Shown: positions 1 through 9,527, counted from the first letter of the stretch. The stretch: DNA of 64,000 nt from Pseudomonas sediminis (GCF_039555755.1 NZ_CP154631.1:248001-312000); one strand, 5' to 3'. A program made the numbers and translations. Notes: a model not told the origin generated them from the sequence alone.

Positions 1-1
1 A

Positions 2-523
2 ACCGCGCTGGACGCGCTGAAGGTGAACAAGAGCCTGACCATCGACGAGCTGCACGCCAGTAACCCGGCCTTCGGCCATTTCGGCGGTGCCGGCAGCGAG
101 GCGGTCAACCTGGCGTTTCTCGCCGGCGGCCTGTATCTGCTGCACAAGCGCCTGATCACCTGGCATGCACCGCTGGGCATGCTCGCCGCGCTGTTCGTCA
201 TGAGCCTGCTGTTCTGGAACGGCAGCGGTTCGGATTCCAACGGCTCGCCGCTGTTCCACCTGCTCACCGGCGCCACCATGCTTGGCGCCTTCTTCATCGT
301 CACCGACCCGGTGTCCGGCGCCACCAGCAGTCGCGGGCGTCTGGTGTTCGGCATCGGCGTCGGCGTGCTGGTCTACGTGATCCGCACCTGGGGCGGCTAC
401 CCGGATGCGGTGGCATTCGCCGTGCTGCTGATGAACCTGACGGCGCCGACCATCGACTACTACACCCGGCCACGCAGCTACGGCCACCGCAAGCCCAATA
501 GCGGCTTCAAGTTGGGAGAATGA
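2..523 (+). CDS. rnfD: Rnf complex subunit D, C-terminal part
   Basis: This is the end of an integral membrane subunit of the Rnf ion-translocating ferredoxin:NAD oxidoreductase in the inner membrane. The frame is open to the left edge, so the true start is outside the window; a GTG at 23 is only internal. The visible 173 codons hold several hydrophobic segments and the motif DPVSGATSS, the Ser-Gly-Ala-Thr site at which RnfD carries covalently bound FMN in the family. The stop codon overlaps the start of rnfG by 4 bp, which indicates an operon with translational coupling. Identity rests on this motif, the membrane pattern and the following rnfG and rnfE. Confidence 0.93.
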   Translation, partial: TALDALKVNKSLTIDELHASNPAFGHFGGAGSEAVNLAFLAGGLYLLHKRLITWHAPLGMLAALFVMSLLFWNGSGSDSNGSPLFHLLTGATMLGAFFIVTDPVSGATSSRGRLVFGIGVGVLVYVIRTWGGYPDAVAFAVLLMNLTAPTIDYYTRPRSYGHRKPNSGFKLGE

Positions 524-1161
524 GCATGCTGCCGGAAATCAGCCGCTCGATGCTGAAAAACGCCCTGGTGCTTGGCCTGTTCGCTATCGGCACCGTCGGC
601 ACCGTCGCCCTGCTGCAACAGGGCACCGCCGAGCGCATCGCCAATGCCGAACGTGAAGCGCAGGTGCGTGCCCTGGCGGAAATCCTGCCGGCCGGCAGCT
701 ACGACAATCACTTGCTGGATAACCGCATCGAGCTCAACGCTCCCGAGCTGGGCCATCGCAGCCCGCAGTCGGCCTACCTGGCACTCAAGGGCGGTGAGCC
801 CAGCGCGCTGATCCTGCCGGTGACCGCTCCGGACGGCTACAGCGGGGCCATCCACCTGCTGGTGGGCATCTTCGCCGATGGCCGCCTGGCTGGCGTGCGC
901 GTGCTCAGCCATAAGGAAACACCTGGACTGGGGGACAAGATCGAACTGGCCAAGAGCGACTGGATACGCGGCTTCGAAGGCAAATCCCTGAAAGACCCTG
1001 GCGAAGAGCGCTGGGCGGTGAAAAAGGATCGTGGCGACTTCGACCAGTTCGCCGGCGCCACCATCACCCCGCGCGCTGTGGTCAAGGCCGTGCACGGCGC
1101 CCTGCGCTACTTCGACACGCACCGCGCCCAGTTGCTGGGCCAGGTGGAGGATGAACGATGA
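520..1161 (+). CDS. rnfG: Rnf complex subunit G (FMN-binding)
   Basis: RnfG is a membrane-anchored, periplasm-facing flavoprotein of the Rnf complex that passes electrons through covalently bound FMN. The 213-residue product has one N-terminal membrane helix (about residues 10-30) and, near residue 180, the motif FAGATITP, which fits the [S/A]GAT flavinylation site of RnfG and NqrC. Its ATG overlaps the rnfD stop by 4 bp, and its own stop overlaps rnfE by 4 bp, so the three genes form one translationally coupled unit. Length is normal for the family. Confidence 0.95.
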   Translation: MSMLPEISRSMLKNALVLGLFAIGTVGTVALLQQGTAERIANAEREAQVRALAEILPAGSYDNHLLDNRIELNAPELGHRSPQSAYLALKGGEPSALILPVTAPDGYSGAIHLLVGIFADGRLAGVRVLSHKETPGLGDKIELAKSDWIRGFEGKSLKDPGEERWAVKKDRGDFDQFAGATITPRAVVKAVHGALRYFDTHRAQLLGQVEDER

Positions 1162-1865
1162 CCAGCTACCGCGAAATCAGCCTCAATGGCCTGTGGAAGA
1201 ACAATCCCGCACTGGTGCAGTTGCTCGGCCTTTGCCCGCTGCTTGGGGTGAGCAACTCCACCGTCAACGCCTTGGGTCTGGCCCTGGCCAGTGCCGTGGT
1301 GCTGGTGTGTTCGAACACCGCCGTGTCGCTGGTACGTGGCGTGGTCAACACGGCTGTGCGTCTGCCGGCCTTCGTCATGATCATCGCCGCGCTGACCACC
1401 TGCATCGAACTACTGATGCAGGCCTACACCTACGAGCTGTACCAGATCCTCGGCATCTTCATCCCGCTGATCACCACCAACTGCGTGATCCTCGGTCGCG
1501 CCGACGGCTTCGCCGCCAAGCACGACCCGGCCCGCGCCGCCTACGACGGCCTGATGATGGGCCTGGGCTTTGGCACCGTGCTGGTGCTGATCGGCGCCAT
1601 CCGCGAACTGCTCGGCACTGGCGCACTGTTCGCCAACATGCACCTGCTGTTCGGGCCCATCGCCGCCGATTGGAAACTCACCCTGGTGCACGATTACCGC
1701 GGCTTCCTGCTGGCCATCCTGCCACCGGGCGCGTTCATCGTTCTGGGCCTGCTGATCGCCGGCAAGAACCGCATCGATCAGATCGCCGCCGAGCGAGCCA
1801 AGGCCGCCGCGCCCGAACTACCCGCCCAAAGCCGCCGCGTTCGCGTTACCGGAGTCATCGAATGA
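1158..1865 (+). CDS. rnfE: Rnf complex subunit E (membrane)
   Basis: RnfE is a polytopic inner-membrane subunit of the Rnf complex, homologous to NqrD. The 235-residue product has about six hydrophobic segments and the conserved stretches [15 protein letters not shown] at the N-terminus and [12 protein letters not shown] in the middle. Cysteines lie in membrane segments (LGLCPLL and TNCVILGRA), where the family binds an intramembrane iron-sulfur centre. The gene overlaps rnfG upstream and nth downstream by 4 bp each. The rnf-nth arrangement is typical of gammaproteobacteria. Confidence 0.95.
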   Translation: MTSYREISLNGLWKNNPALVQLLGLCPLLGVSNSTVNALGLALASAVVLVCSNTAVSLVRGVVNTAVRLPAFVMIIAALTTCIELLMQAYTYELYQILGIFIPLITTNCVILGRADGFAAKHDPARAAYDGLMMGLGFGTVLVLIGAIRELLGTGALFANMHLLFGPIAADWKLTLVHDYRGFLLAILPPGAFIVLGLLIAGKNRIDQIAAERAKAAAPELPAQSRRVRVTGVIE

Positions 1866-2500
1866 ATGCTGCCAAGCGCCAGGAAATCTTCCGCCGCCTG
1901 CACGAAGACAACCCCGAGCCGAAAACCGAGCTGGCCTACAGCACCCCCTTCGAGCTGCTGGTAGCCGTGACGCTCTCGGCTCAGGCCACCGACGTCAGCG
2001 TCAACAAGGCCACGGCCAAGCTGTTTCCCGTGGCCAACACGCCGGAGGCCATTTATGCCCTGGGCGTTGAGGGTCTTTCCGAGTACATCAAGACCATCGG
2101 CCTGTACAACAGCAAGGCGAAGAACGTCATCGAGGCCTGCCGCCTCCTTATCGAGAAGCACGGCAGCGTGGTGCCGGACAACCGCGAAGACCTCGAAGCG
2201 CTGCCCGGCGTCGGCCGCAAGACCGCCAACGTGGTGCTCAACACGGCGTTTCGCCAGTTGGCCATGGCCGTGGACACGCATATTTTCCGCGTCAGCAACC
2301 GCACTGGCATCGCGCCAGGCAAGAACGTGGTCGAGGTAGAAAAGAAGCTGCTCAAGTTCGTGCCCAAGGATTACCTGCTCGACGCCCACCATTGGTTGAT
2401 CCTGCACGGGCGCTACGTCTGCACCGCGCGCAAACCGCGTTGTGGCGCCTGCCGCATCGAAGACCTGTGCGAGTACAAGGCGAAAACCTCCGACGATTGA
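1862..2500 (+). CDS. nth: Endonuclease III
   Basis: Nth is a bifunctional DNA glycosylase/AP lyase that removes oxidised pyrimidines in base excision repair. The 212-residue product has the helix-hairpin-helix with [13 protein letters not shown] (about 113-125), containing the catalytic lysine, followed by [12 protein letters not shown] with the catalytic aspartate. The C-terminus carries the four-cysteine [4Fe-4S] loop C-X6-C-X2-C-X5-C ([17 protein letters not shown]). The ATG overlaps the rnfE stop (ATGA), so nth is the last gene of the rnf operon. Open frame extends upstream but is only a shadow over rnfE. Confidence 0.97.
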   Translation: MNAAKRQEIFRRLHEDNPEPKTELAYSTPFELLVAVTLSAQATDVSVNKATAKLFPVANTPEAIYALGVEGLSEYIKTIGLYNSKAKNVIEACRLLIEKHGSVVPDNREDLEALPGVGRKTANVVLNTAFRQLAMAVDTHIFRVSNRTGIAPGKNVVEVEKKLLKFVPKDYLLDAHHWLILHGRYVCTARKPRCGACRIEDLCEYKAKTSDD

Positions 2501-2611
2501 TCGACCATAGAATCCGGCGATCTCCTGATTGAAAAAATCTTTTTTACCCGCTCAATTTTTGTCGCTATAAGGTGCGCAAATGGCCCCAGTCACTGGCCTG
2601 GAGTGGAATAG

Positions 2612-2791
2612 ATGAGCACTGACAAAGAAGACCTCGAACTGGACGAAGACTTTGTCGCGGAAGAATCGGACGATGCCGAGCCTGCGGTGGAAGTCGCCAA
2701 GACCAACCTGACCAAGCGTCGCATCATCGACAACTTCCTCGAAGAGCGTCGCCTGCACAAACAGCTGGCCGAATACGATTTCGATATCTGA
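2612..2791 (+). CDS. Small acidic PA3496-like protein
   Basis: A 59-residue product with an acidic N-terminal half (DLELDEDFVAEESDD) and a basic helical C-terminal half ending LAEYDFDI. It matches a small conserved Pseudomonas family that I recall as PA3496-like, a putative envelope-integrity protein, found beside nth. A GGAG motif (GGAGTGGAATAG) lies about 8 bp before the ATG. There is no membrane segment or catalytic motif, so function is unknown. The terminator just downstream is split by an insertion sequence. Confidence 0.8.
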   Translation: MSTDKEDLELDEDFVAEESDDAEPAVEVAKTNLTKRRIIDNFLEERRLHKQLAEYDFDI

Positions 2792-2810
2792 GTATCGAGT
2801 TGCACAGAAG

Positions 2811-2819
2811 AAGCCCCGC
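2811..2819 (+). terminator. Left arm of a terminator split by an IS
   Basis: AAGCCCCGC here is the perfect reverse complement of GCGGGGCTT at 4426-4434. The intervening DNA is the insertion sequence at 2825-4420 plus duplicated TGATT. Removing the IS and one TGATT rebuilds a 9-bp stem with a 5-nt loop followed by TT, a convergent terminator shared by the small acidic gene and gloA. Confidence 0.85.
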
Positions 2820-2824
2820 TGATT
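2820..2824. repeat. 5-bp target duplication of the IS (TGATT)
   Basis: TGATT at 2820-2824 is repeated at 4421-4425, immediately outside the IS ends. It is exactly the five-base loop of the interrupted terminator. Confidence 0.85.
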
Positions 2825-2857
2825 CAGAGCGTGTGAAAACGCACTGACGCCAGAAAA

Positions 2858-2896
2858 ATCCAACGCCCCGACTGGTTCGGGGCGTTGGTGTTTTTG
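2858..2896 (-). terminator. IS-internal bidirectional terminator
   Basis: A stem CAACGCCCCGA / TCGGGGCGTTG with a 5-nt loop lies between the transposase stop and the left IS end. On the minus strand it is followed by a T-run, and on the plus strand by GTGTTTTT. It can end the transposase transcript and perhaps partly replace the terminator that the IS broke. Confidence 0.75.
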
Positions 2897-2920
2897 ATGC
2901 TTGGAAATGGAAGGCGGGAT

Positions 2921-4360
2921 TTACCCCAACAGCTCGATCAGCCGACGGGCACCCATCACATTGATGGCACGCTTCAGGTTGTAGGCGTTGACCGCCAGGG
3001 CCATTTCCGTCCGAGCGCCCTGCAGTTGTCGGAGCAGGAAGCGACCATTACCCAAAATCCATTGCTTCAGGTTGCCGAAGGGATGTTCGACGATGGATCG
3101 GCGCCTGACCATCATCTCTGGATGCGCCTGCATCCGCTGATGCATGCGCTCGAATGCGGCCTCATGGACATGCCGAGTCACGTGTCGACGTTTAGCCTTG
3201 GTGCAGCGTGATTTCAATGGACAAGCCGTGCAGTCGCCGCGTAGAGCATAAATGCGCTGTAGGCCGTTTACCTGCTTGAGCGGTAACCATTGGCCTGCAG
3301 GGCATTGGTACTGGTCGTTTTCTGCGTCGTAGCTGAAGGCGCTGCGATCGAATAGCGGCGTGTCGTCGCCCTTGTTATTTATGCCCCGATTCTCCGGCAC
3401 ATAGGCCGTAATCCCAGCATCATCACACGCTTGAAACTGCTCACCATTGGAGTAGCCGGCATCGGCTGTAACCGTCAGCTCTTCCTGCGCCAGGATCGCC
3501 TGGGCAGCCTTGGCCATAGGTTCCAGTTGTTGGTTATCGCTGCCATCCTGAGTGACAGCATGATGCACGATCAGCCCATGCTCGCCATCCACCGCGTTTT
3601 GCACGTTATAAGCCACGCGAGCCCCCTAGTGGGTACGCATCATGCGCGCCTCGCTCTCACCCACGACGAACTGCTCCAGCCCCTGTACCTCCATCAACGC
3701 CTGGGCTGTCAGGTTATCGGCATGTCGGCTCTCCAGCTGCTGCAGCGCAGCCTTGACCGCACTGCGATCAACCACTTCAGCGGCCTCACTGCGGTCAGCC
3801 TCGTCCAGTTCGGCCAGATAACGGGCGATCTGCGCCTCCAGCTTGCCTTGTTGACGCTTGAGCTTCGTCAGGCTCAGATGCTTGCGTTGCGACGCTACCG
3901 CCTGAAACTTGCTGCCATCGATGGCCACGAGTTGCCCGCTGATCAGCCCCACCTGGCGACAGAACCGGACGAAGGTGCGGCAGGTCGCCTGAAAAGCAGC
4001 GCTGTTGTCCTTGCGAAAATCAGCAATGGTCTTGAAATCCGGTGCCAATCGGCCCAGCAGCCACATCACCTCGACATTGCGTTGGCACTCAGCTTCCAGG
4101 CGCCGGGAGGAGCGGATGCGCTGGAAGTAACCGTACAGATAAAGCTTGAGTAGATCCGCTGGATCATAGCCAGGACGTCCAGTCTTGAGTGGTTCGGCCT
4201 TGCTGAAACCCAGAGCCTGCAGATCCAGGCGGGCGACATAGGCCTCGATCACCCGTACCAGGTGATCCTCCGGCACCAGCTCCTCCAATGTGGGAGGAAA
4301 CAGGCTGCTTTGCTGACGACCTTCGCCCTGGATGTAGCCCATAAACGACAATGCCCCCAT
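2921..4360 (-). pseudogene. IS1182-family transposase with in-frame amber stop
   Basis: The frame would encode about 479 residues but is cut by TAG at 3628-3626 (codon 245) after SEARMMRTH; the same frame continues at once with GARVAYNVQNAVD. The N-terminal part has the transposase domain (RPGYDPADLLKLYLYGY) and the first catalytic aspartate (VAIDGSKF). The second aspartate (TADAGYSNGEQ) and the glutamate (SIVEHPFGNLK) lie beyond the stop, so the DDE triad is split and the product should be inactive without readthrough. A single change (for example CAG to TAG) explains it. Translation may begin at the internal ATG at 4342 (MGYIQGEGRQ). Confidence 0.88.
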
Positions 4361-4425
4361 CGACTGATGGAGGCATTGTCTTCAGCTTGCTCTCAGACTG
4401 CTAGGTTTTCACACAGTCTGTGATT

Positions 4426-4436
4426 GCGGGGCTTTT
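4426..4436 (+). terminator. Right arm of the split terminator
   Basis: GCGGGGCTTTT is the partner arm of the stem whose left half is at 2811-2819. On the minus strand it lies just downstream of gloA. Separated by 1.6 kb, the two arms can no longer form a terminator hairpin. Confidence 0.85.
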
Positions 4437-4448
4437 CGTATGTCGCGA

Positions 4449-4841
4449 TCAGACGCGGCGAGACGGGGAAAGCAGTTCGATCTTGTAACCGTCCGGGTCC
4501 TCGACGAAGGCCAGGATGCTCGTGCCGTGCTTCATCGGGCCCGGCTCGCGGGTGATCTTGCCGCCACGGCCGCGAATATCCTCGCAGGCCTTGTAGACAT
4601 CCTCGACTTCCAGAGCGATATGGCCGTAGCCGGTGCCGAGCTCGTAGTGCTCGACGCCCCAGTTGTGGGTCAGCTCGATCACGCTGTTGTGCGCCTCGTC
4701 GCCGTAGCCGACGAAGGCCAGAGTGAACTGCCCATCCGGATAATCCTTACGGCGCAGCAGGGTCATGCCCAGCACTTCGGTGTAGAAGGCAATGGACTTG
4801 TCCAGATCGCCGACGCGCAGCATGGTGTGCAGCAGTCTCAT
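4449..4841 (-). CDS. gloA: Lactoylglutathione lyase (glyoxalase I)
   Basis: GloA isomerises the methylglyoxal-glutathione hemithioacetal to S-lactoylglutathione in the cytosol. The 130-residue product is a typical single VOC-fold enzyme: it opens [26 protein letters not shown] with the first metal-binding histidine, has [11 protein letters not shown] with a ligand glutamate, [12 protein letters not shown] with the second histidine and YKIELL with the last glutamate. The short form is typical of the Ni/Co-dependent class. It follows argG on the same strand, and its downstream terminator is the one interrupted by the IS. Confidence 0.96.
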   Translation of the reverse strand: MRLLHTMLRVGDLDKSIAFYTEVLGMTLLRRKDYPDGQFTLAFVGYGDEAHNSVIELTHNWGVEHYELGTGYGHIALEVEDVYKACEDIRGRGGKITREPGPMKHGTSILAFVEDPDGYKIELLSPSRRV

Positions 4842-4858
4842 CAGGTTGTACTCCTAAA

Positions 4859-4891
4859 AAGCAGAACCCCGGCACATGGCCGGGGTTCTTG
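4859..4891 (-). terminator. Terminator after argG
   Basis: On the minus strand AACCCCGGC pairs with GCCGGGGTT around a short loop and is followed by a T-run (CTTTTTAG), immediately upstream of gloA. It separates argG and gloA transcription. Confidence 0.8.
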
Positions 4892-4909
4892 TGGCGCAGG
4901 TGGCTGAGC

Positions 4910-6127
4910 TTAGACCAGCTTGCGACCCTTGCCTGCAGCAATACGCATACGCAGAGCGTTGAGCTTGATGAAGCCCGCCGCGTCCTGCTGGTTGTAGGCG
5001 CCGCCATCTTCCTCGAAGGTCGCGATATTGGCATCGAACAGCGAATCGTCGGACTTGCGGCCGGTGACGATGACGTTGCCTTTGTACAGCTTCAGGCGGA
5101 CCACGCCGTTCACATTGGCTTGGGAGGCGTCGATCATCTGTTGCAGCATCAGACGCTCCGGGCTCCACCAGAAACCGTTATAGATCAGGCTGGCGTATTT
5201 CGGCATCAGCTCGTCTTTCAGGTGAGCCACTTCGCGGTCGAGGGTGATCGACTCGATAGCGCGGTGGGCCTTGAGCATGATGGTGCCGCCGGGGGTCTCA
5301 TAGCAGCCACGGGATTTCATGCCGACGAAGCGGTTCTCGACGATGTCCAGACGGCCGATGCCGTTCTCGCCGCCGATGCGGTTCAGTTCGGCCAGCACGG
5401 TGGCCGGGGTCATGGCTTTGCCGTCGATGGCGACGATGTCACCGGCCTTGTAGGTCAGCTCGATATAGGTGGGGGTGTCCGGCGCCGCTTCCGGCGACTT
5501 GGTCCAACGCCACATGTCTTCTTCGTGCTCGGTCCAGGTGTCTTCGAGCACACCACCTTCATAGGAGATATGCAGCAGGTTGGCATCCATGGAGTACGGC
5601 GACTTCTTCTTGCCGTGACGCTCGATCGGGATGGCATGCTTCTCGGCGTAGTCCATCAGCTTCTCGCGCGACAGCAGGTCCCACTCGCGCCACGGGGCGA
5701 TGACTTTCACGCCAGGCTTCAGCGCGTAGGCGCCCAGCTCGAAACGCACCTGGTCGTTGCCCTTGCCGGTAGCACCGTGGGAGATGGCGTCGGCGCCGGT
5801 CTCGTTGGCGATTTCGATCAGGCGCTTGGCGATCAGTGGACGGGCGATGGAAGTACCCAGCAGGTACTCGCCTTCATAGACGGTGTTGGCGCGGAACATC
5901 GGGTAGACGAAATCGCGGACGAACTCTTCGCGCAGGTCGTCGATGTAGATTTCCTTGACGCCCATTGCCTGAGCCTTGGCGCGGGCCGGCTCGACCTCTT
6001 CACCTTGGCCGAGATCGGCGGTGAAGGTCACCACTTCACAGTTGTAGGTATCTTGCAGCCACTTGAGGATCACCGAGGTGTCCAGGCCACCGGAATAGGC
6101 CAGAACTACCTTTTTGACGTCCGCCAT
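4910..6127 (-). CDS. argG: Argininosuccinate synthase
   Basis: ArgG joins citrulline and aspartate with ATP to give argininosuccinate, the penultimate step of arginine biosynthesis. The 405-residue product starts [21 protein letters not shown] with the SGGLDTS PP-loop for ATP. Further family blocks are visible: [23 protein letters not shown] and the mid-region [19 protein letters not shown]. Length is standard for type I enzymes. It is flanked by motY upstream and by its own terminator downstream. The gloA-argG-motY-pyrC order is a familiar Pseudomonas arrangement. Confidence 0.97.
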   Translation of the reverse strand: MADVKKVVLAYSGGLDTSVILKWLQDTYNCEVVTFTADLGQGEEVEPARAKAQAMGVKEIYIDDLREEFVRDFVYPMFRANTVYEGEYLLGTSIARPLIAKRLIEIANETGADAISHGATGKGNDQVRFELGAYALKPGVKVIAPWREWDLLSREKLMDYAEKHAIPIERHGKKKSPYSMDANLLHISYEGGVLEDTWTEHEEDMWRWTKSPEAAPDTPTYIELTYKAGDIVAIDGKAMTPATVLAELNRIGGENGIGRLDIVENRFVGMKSRGCYETPGGTIMLKAHRAIESITLDREVAHLKDELMPKYASLIYNGFWWSPERLMLQQMIDASQANVNGVVRLKLYKGNVIVTGRKSDDSLFDANIATFEEDGGAYNQQDAAGFIKLNALRMRIAAGKGRKLV

Positions 6128-6242
6128 GCCATCACTCCACGGGTTGTACGGTAAAACCCGTGATTCTACTGGCCTCGCGCCTCAATTTACAGGGGCGCGA
6201 CAGCTTGTGATGACGAAGCGACGGGAAGAATCGGCTTTTTTG

Positions 6243-7202
6243 CTAGGAGGGCGTACTTCCGGCCGGGTCAACCGGGGGGCTTGGTGGAGCGGTCTGCGGG
6301 GCGCTCTGTACCGGGGCGTCCGACGCTGGCATACGATCCAGGCGCAGGGTCGCACGGCGATTCTTGGCGCGATTGGCTTCGTTGTTGTTCGGCACCAGCG
6401 GGTAGCGCTCGCCGTGAAAGCGCATGGTGATCTGCTCGACCGGTATGCCGCCGGCCACCAGATACTCCTGCACGGCCAGCGCGCGGCGGCGTGACAGGTC
6501 ACGATTGGTCAGGCGATTGCCGCTGTTGTCGGCATGGCCGTCGATCTGGAAGCTGTTGATGGTGGGGTCAGCCTTGACGAAGTCGAGGACGATATCGAGC
6601 TTGGCCTTGGCCATCGGATCGAGATCAATGCCGCCACCGGGAAAGCCGATCTGCGCCTGGCGAATCTGATCGAAATTGACCGGCAGCAGCTTGGCGGTAC
6701 AGGCCTGGTAATCATCATATGCCTTGTGAAACTTGACCGGCAGCAGCCGCACTTCCAGGTTATCGCCGCTATTGAGCGTGCGATGACGCACCACCGGGCT
6801 GCGCCCTTCGAGCAAGCCGGTTAGCAGGCGCGAGCCCTGCTCCTGCGAGCTGTTGAACGGCACCTCGCCATTACCGACGCTGACCACCCCCAGGTTGATA
6901 TCGCCGCGCCCTGGCTGCCAGGGCGCCGCTGCAGCGAGCAAGGTCGCCGACCCCGCGCCCATCCAGCGCTCACGCGCCTTGAGACGAAAAGTGACCTGTT
7001 CGCCAGCACGGCGCACGAACTCACCACTGCCGAAATTGCTGATCGGCTGACTCAGGCGACATTCGAACTGATCGCCCTCGACCGTCCACTCCACCTTCTC
7101 CAGCCGTGTCTGGAAGCTGATGGCATGCGCTGGCAGGCACAAGGGCATGCCAACCAGCAGGCTGATCAGAAGGAAATTGGGCGCACGCACGACAGGCTCC
7201 AC
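6243..7202 (-). CDS. motY: Flagellar stator-associated protein MotY (OmpA-like)
   Basis: MotY forms the periplasmic T-ring that holds flagellar stator complexes. The 319-residue product has a signal peptide (about residues 1-27, ending PAHA before ISFQTRLEKVEW), an N-terminal MotY-type beta domain, and a C-terminal OmpA-like peptidoglycan-binding domain (about 170-285) with INSFQIDGHADNSG, NRDLSRRRALAVQEYL and NRRATLRLDR. It ends in a proline-rich tail that is probably disordered. The position between argG and pyrC agrees with the Pseudomonas locus I recall as PA3526. Some annotations simply say OmpA family protein. Confidence 0.88.
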   Translation of the reverse strand: MEPVVRAPNFLLISLLVGMPLCLPAHAISFQTRLEKVEWTVEGDQFECRLSQPISNFGSGEFVRRAGEQVTFRLKARERWMGAGSATLLAAAAPWQPGRGDINLGVVSVGNGEVPFNSSQEQGSRLLTGLLEGRSPVVRHRTLNSGDNLEVRLLPVKFHKAYDDYQACTAKLLPVNFDQIRQAQIGFPGGGIDLDPMAKAKLDIVLDFVKADPTINSFQIDGHADNSGNRLTNRDLSRRRALAVQEYLVAGGIPVEQITMRFHGERYPLVPNNNEANRAKNRRATLRLDRMPASDAPVQSAPQTAPPSPPVDPAGSTPS

Positions 7203-7343
7203 GACGGTTCACGGCATTCTCACGGGGTATCGGTCAGGCGCGCGGAAACTTGACACCCTGCGTGCGATTGTCGCGTCGGCGCGAGCGCGAACAGGCGCTT
7301 TTCAGTTACCATGCGGCCACGTTTTACCCGCCTGGAAGCCTCC

Positions 7344-8390
7344 ATGTCCGACCGCCTGACTCTCCTGCGTCCCGATGACTGGCACATTCACCTGCGCGAT
7401 GGCGCGGTGCTGCCACATACCGTCGGCGATGCCGCGCGCACTTTCGGCCGCGCCATCATCATGCCCAACCTGGTACCGCCGGTACGCAATGCCGCAGAGG
7501 CCGATGCCTATCGTCAGCGTATTCTCGCTGCACGCCCGGCTGGCAGCCGCTTCGAGCCGCTGATGGTGCTCTACCTCACCGACAACACCAGCCCCGAGGA
7601 CGTGCGTGCGGCCAAGGCCAGCGGTTTCGTGCATGCCGCCAAGCTCTATCCGGCCGGCGCCACCACCAATTCCGACTCGGGCGTAACCAGCATCGACAAG
7701 ATCTTCCCGGCCCTCGAAACTATGGCCGAAGTCGGCATGCTGCTGCTGGTACACGGCGAAGTGACTCGCGCCGAGATCGACGTGTTCGACCGCGAGAAAG
7801 CCTTCATCGACGAGCACCTCACCCGTGTGGTCGAGCGCTTCCCCACACTGAAGGTAGTGTTCGAGCACATCACCACCCGTGACGCCGTGCAGTTCGTCGA
7901 GGCCACCTCGGCCAACGTCGGCGCCACCATCACCGCGCATCACCTGCTGTACAACCGCAACCACATGCTGGTCGGCGGTATTCGCCCACACTTCTATTGC
8001 CTGCCGATTCTCAAGCGCACCGTGCACCAGGAGGCCCTGCTCGACGCCGCCACCAGTGGCAACGTCAAATTCTTCCTCGGCACCGACTCGGCACCGCACG
8101 TCAAGCATGCCAAGGAAGCCGCCTGCGGCTGCGCCGGCTGCTACACCGCCTATGCGGCCATCGAGCTGTATGCCGAAGCCTTCGAACAGCGCAACGCGCT
8201 GGACAAGCTGGAAGCCTTCGCCAGCTTCCACGGCCCGGACTTCTACGGCATGCCGCGCAACAGCGACAGCATCACCCTGGTGCGCGAAGAGTGGACCGTA
8301 CCGGCCACCCTGCCCCTGGGCGACAACAGCGTCGTGCCGCTGCGCGCTGGCGAAACCCTGCGCTGGAAATTGCTGGAGGCTCAGGCGTGA
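7344..8390 (+). CDS. pyrC: Dihydroorotase
   Basis: PyrC cyclises carbamoyl aspartate to dihydroorotate in pyrimidine biosynthesis. The 348-residue product shows the zinc-binding [10 protein letters not shown] near the N-terminus, the carboxylated lysine region [16 protein letters not shown], the histidine ligands in HGEV and [10 protein letters not shown], and FLGTDSAPH with the catalytic aspartate. The ATG at 7344 gives the standard [14 protein letters not shown] start; an upstream in-frame ATG at 7311 would add 11 atypical residues. The stop overlaps the rnt start, so the two genes are coupled. Confidence 0.97.
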   Translation: MSDRLTLLRPDDWHIHLRDGAVLPHTVGDAARTFGRAIIMPNLVPPVRNAAEADAYRQRILAARPAGSRFEPLMVLYLTDNTSPEDVRAAKASGFVHAAKLYPAGATTNSDSGVTSIDKIFPALETMAEVGMLLLVHGEVTRAEIDVFDREKAFIDEHLTRVVERFPTLKVVFEHITTRDAVQFVEATSANVGATITAHHLLYNRNHMLVGGIRPHFYCLPILKRTVHQEALLDAATSGNVKFFLGTDSAPHVKHAKEAACGCAGCYTAYAAIELYAEAFEQRNALDKLEAFASFHGPDFYGMPRNSDSITLVREEWTVPATLPLGDNSVVPLRAGETLRWKLLEAQA

Positions 8391-9061
8391 GCGAAGACAA
8401 CTACGACGACGAACTCGAGCCGAGCTTGCCGTCCGGCCCGCGCACGCCGATGGCGGCACGCTTTCGCGGCTACCTGCCGGTGGTGGTGGATGTGGAGACC
8501 GGCGGTTTCAACTGCGCCACCGATGCCCTGCTGGAAATCGCCGCGACCACCATCGCCATGGACGAGAGCGGCTTCCTCTACCCGGATCACACCCACTTCT
8601 TCCGCATCGAACCGTTCGAAGGCGCCAATATCGAACAAGCCGCGCTGGAATTCACCGGCATCAAGCTCGATCACCCGCTGCGCATGGCCGTCAGCGAGGA
8701 GCACGCGCTGGGGGAAATCTTCAAGGGCCTGCGCAAGTCGATCAAATCGGCTGGCTGCAAGCGCGCGATCCTGGTCGGCCACAACAGCAGCTTCGACCTG
8801 GGTTTCCTCAATGCTGCGGTGGCACGGTGCGGTATCAAGCGCAATCCCTTCCACCCCTTCTCTAGCTTCGACACCGCTACCCTCGCCGGTCTCGCTTATG
8901 GCCAGACCGTGCTGGCCAAAGCCTGCCAGACCGCTGGTATCGAGTTCGACGGCAAAGAAGCGCACTCGGCGCGCTACGACACCGAGAAGACCGCTGAGCT
9001 GTTCTGCGGCATCGTCAATCGCTGGAAGGAAATGGGCGGCTGGGACGAGTTCGATCAGTAA
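8387..9061 (+). CDS. rnt: Ribonuclease T
   Basis: RNase T is a 3'-5' exoribonuclease that trims the CCA end of tRNA and matures 5S and 23S rRNA. The 224-residue product has the DEDDh exonuclease motifs VVDVETGGF (first Asp and Glu), [12 protein letters not shown] and [14 protein letters not shown] (final His and Asp). The start is GTG at 8387, overlapping the pyrC TGA (GTGA); ATG is absent near this point. A clear terminator follows at 9081-9112. Confidence 0.95.
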   Translation: MSEDNYDDELEPSLPSGPRTPMAARFRGYLPVVVDVETGGFNCATDALLEIAATTIAMDESGFLYPDHTHFFRIEPFEGANIEQAALEFTGIKLDHPLRMAVSEEHALGEIFKGLRKSIKSAGCKRAILVGHNSSFDLGFLNAAVARCGIKRNPFHPFSSFDTATLAGLAYGQTVLAKACQTAGIEFDGKEAHSARYDTEKTAELFCGIVNRWKEMGGWDEFDQ

Positions 9062-9080
9062 CACGCAATCTCTCGCGTAC

Positions 9081-9112
9081 ATTAAAAAACCGGCCCAGGC
9101 CGGTTTTTTAAT
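9081..9112 (+). terminator. Terminator after rnt
   Basis: A long perfect palindrome, ATTAAAAAACCGGCC / GGCCGGTTTTTTAAT, includes the T-run. It ends the pyrC-rnt transcript. Confidence 0.9.
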
Positions 9113-9171
9113 GTCTGGCCAACGGCCGAAAACCGTTCGTCAGGCACTGCGAGCATTCGCAATAGATCTTT

Positions 9172-9190
9172 GACAAGCATTCTCATTAAC
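9172..9190 (+). promoter_or_regulatory. Fur box upstream of bfd
   Basis: GACAAGCATTCTCATTAAC matches the 19-bp Fur consensus GATAATGATAATCATTATC at 13 positions, 47 bp before the bfd start. It predicts iron-repressed expression of bfd, as known in P. aeruginosa. Confidence 0.75.
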
Positions 9191-9237
9191 ATTAGTATCC
9201 GACCCATCGAACAGAACCACCAAGACGAGCCTTGCTT

Positions 9238-9456
9238 ATGTACGTCTGCCTCTGTGAAGGTGTCACCGATACTCAAATCCGCGATGCGGTCTACGAGGGC
9301 TGCTGCAGCTATCGTGAAGTACGCGGCACACTCGGCATCGCCAGCCAGTGTGGCAAGTGCGCTTGCCTGGCCAAGCAGGTCGTGCGCGAAACCATCGCCG
9401 AAGTGCAAAGCAGCCAAGCCTCGCTGGCCTACCCTGCAGGTTTCGTCGCAGCCTGA
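9238..9456 (+). CDS. bfd: Bacterioferritin-associated ferredoxin
   Basis: Bfd is a [2Fe-2S] ferredoxin that binds bacterioferritin and supplies electrons to release stored iron when iron is scarce. The 72-residue product has the four cluster cysteines as MYVCLCEGV (C-X-C) and SQCGKCACL (C-X2-C), in the BFD-like fold. The start is set at the second ATG (9238); an upstream in-frame ATG at 9232 adds only Met-Leu. A Fur box lies just upstream. In P. aeruginosa bfrB is next door, but no bacterioferritin gene follows here. Confidence 0.95.
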   Translation: MYVCLCEGVTDTQIRDAVYEGCCSYREVRGTLGIASQCGKCACLAKQVVRETIAEVQSSQASLAYPAGFVAA

Positions 9457-9474
9457 AACACGCCCCCGAAAATG

Positions 9475-9508
9475 AAAAAACCGGATCTCAGCATCCGGTT
9501 TTTTTTCA
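9475..9508 (+). terminator. Bidirectional terminator between bfd and DUF5064 gene
   Basis: AAAAAACCGGAT and ATCCGGTTTTTTTT form a stem around a 6-nt loop, with T-runs on both strands. It serves bfd on the plus strand and the convergent gene at 9528 on the minus strand. Confidence 0.9.
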
Positions 9509-9527
9509 TCCTCGAACAGCCATAGGA

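Larger units (their letters stand above)
2825..4420 (-). mobile_element. IS1182-like insertion sequence
   Basis: The element is 1,596 bp with imperfect terminal inverted repeats: CAGAGCGTGTGAAAAC at the left end and, reverse-complemented, CAGACTGTGTGAAAAC at the right end (14 of 16 match). A 5-bp duplication, TGATT, flanks it. It encodes one DDE transposase on the minus strand, interrupted by an amber codon, and carries its own hairpin terminator near the left end. Family assignment rests on transposase sequence features and was not searched. Confidence 0.85.

Noticed and set aside
4889..6154. Long plus-strand open frame over argG
   Set aside because: It is antisense to a full-length argininosuccinate synthase and shows no domain.
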